The position numbers and the translations under genes are program-made. This document shows positions 63,366-64,000 of a DNA stretch of 64,000 bases, in pieces (the stretch's first letter is position 1; each line of letters starts with the position of its first letter). Source of the stretch: Glandiceps talaboti. Its lineage: Eukaryota > Hemichordata > Enteropneusta > Spengelidae. Location of the stretch: NCBI RefSeq assembly GCF_964340395.1, contig NC_135549.1, positions 25,359,842-25,423,841 of the forward strand. The letters run 5' to 3'. Below the pieces are notes generated by a model. It ran no database searches. It was given only the letters and a program-made list of their open reading frames with translations, and was not told where the DNA came from.

Positions 63366-64000
63366 TGTATTCCTTATTTAGCTCCATATTCATTATTTAG
63401 CTGATTTACGCGGTCAAAGGTTGGCCATCATGGATACAAAAGCATTACGATCAATTTCGTCTTTTCCCCTAGTCTTTTAATGTTAATTTAGTAAAGTTCA
63501 TGATATTCAAAGAACATAAAGTTGTTTATTCTACATGTTCAAGTTCAAACATTCAATATACGTTGTCAGATATAACATTCGGCTGTAGCATTCGGCGACT
63601 GTCGGCTGGCACAGACGTGCTACTGTCACAGATGACATATTTATATTTTCAGTAAACTGAATATTTTAACAACATCGCATGGCCTAGTTTGACTAAAAGG
63701 TCAAAAGACTGTCTCAAGGATATCGGATTTAGACCACACAGGATTCCAAGCATACTCGAATACATGAGACGACGGTCTGCATTTCATAAATATCTAGGAT
63801 TCATAGTGATCATTCATCAATGTTTTGAGTATATTTTTAGGGCATGATCACGCCTAGAAAAGCTCTATATGGAATGCATTGATTATTTGGCCATTGGCCA
63901 TGCGTTATGTATATTTAGACTTTAAGGACGTCAATAAAGCACACTGCATGGGGACTGACAGGCACTTCAGATTTGGCAAGAGGACTTGGCTTCGTGGGAA
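63366..64000. other. unassigned, right edge
   Basis: Upstream side of the PARP14-like gene. No exon with macrodomain, RRM or KH similarity was recognised on the minus strand. Confidence 0.4.

Overview
This window is animal nuclear DNA: AT-rich, intron-rich, and full of short repeats, foldback elements and retrotransposon remnants. Spliced reading by eye, using intron phase and GT-AG borders, resolves three protein-coding genes. The palindrome ACATGT(A) is common throughout, and the GMPPB, p38 and PARP14-type proteins are bilaterian-like, so a marine invertebrate (lophotrochozoan or invertebrate deuterostome) is my best guess. The species cannot be fixed from this sequence.

Layout. 1-4.1 kb: flank with foldback (MITE-like) elements. 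4134-12130 (-): complete 9-coding-exon mannose-1-phosphate guanylyltransferase beta (GMPPB, 359 aa), with a non-coding first exon near 16.75-16.85 kb. 16.9-18.9 kb: divergent intergenic space. 18980-34684 (+): complete 9-exon p38 MAP kinase (365 aa) with the TGY activation motif. 34.7-41.6 kb: gene-poor, with many foldback elements. 41.6-45.1 kb: a (TA)n tract, a candidate hammerhead ribozyme, and two Penelope-like element (PLE) copies fused head to head as a large inverted repeat. 45.1-48.4 kb: nothing recognised. 48380-62535 (-): the last 14 coding exons of a PARP14-type mono-ADP-ribosyltransferase (two macrodomains, KH-like segment, WWE, ART). Its 5' exons lie outside the window or were not recognised. 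62.5-64 kb: AT-rich minisatellite and unassigned sequence.

GMPPB makes GDP-mannose for glycosylation, p38 is a stress kinase, and the PARP14-like gene belongs to a family tied to innate immunity and ADP-ribose signalling. Nothing in the sequence suggests the three act in one pathway. The nearest thing to a joint feature is the divergent (head-to-head) arrangement of GMPPB and p38, with about 2 kb between their 5' ends.

The most notable items are the head-to-head PLE with an adjacent hammerhead ribozyme motif, a tandem amplification of a GMPPB splice donor, a 24+24+12 bp higher-order minisatellite, a five-copy foldback family shared by all three gene neighbourhoods, and nested transposon insertions.
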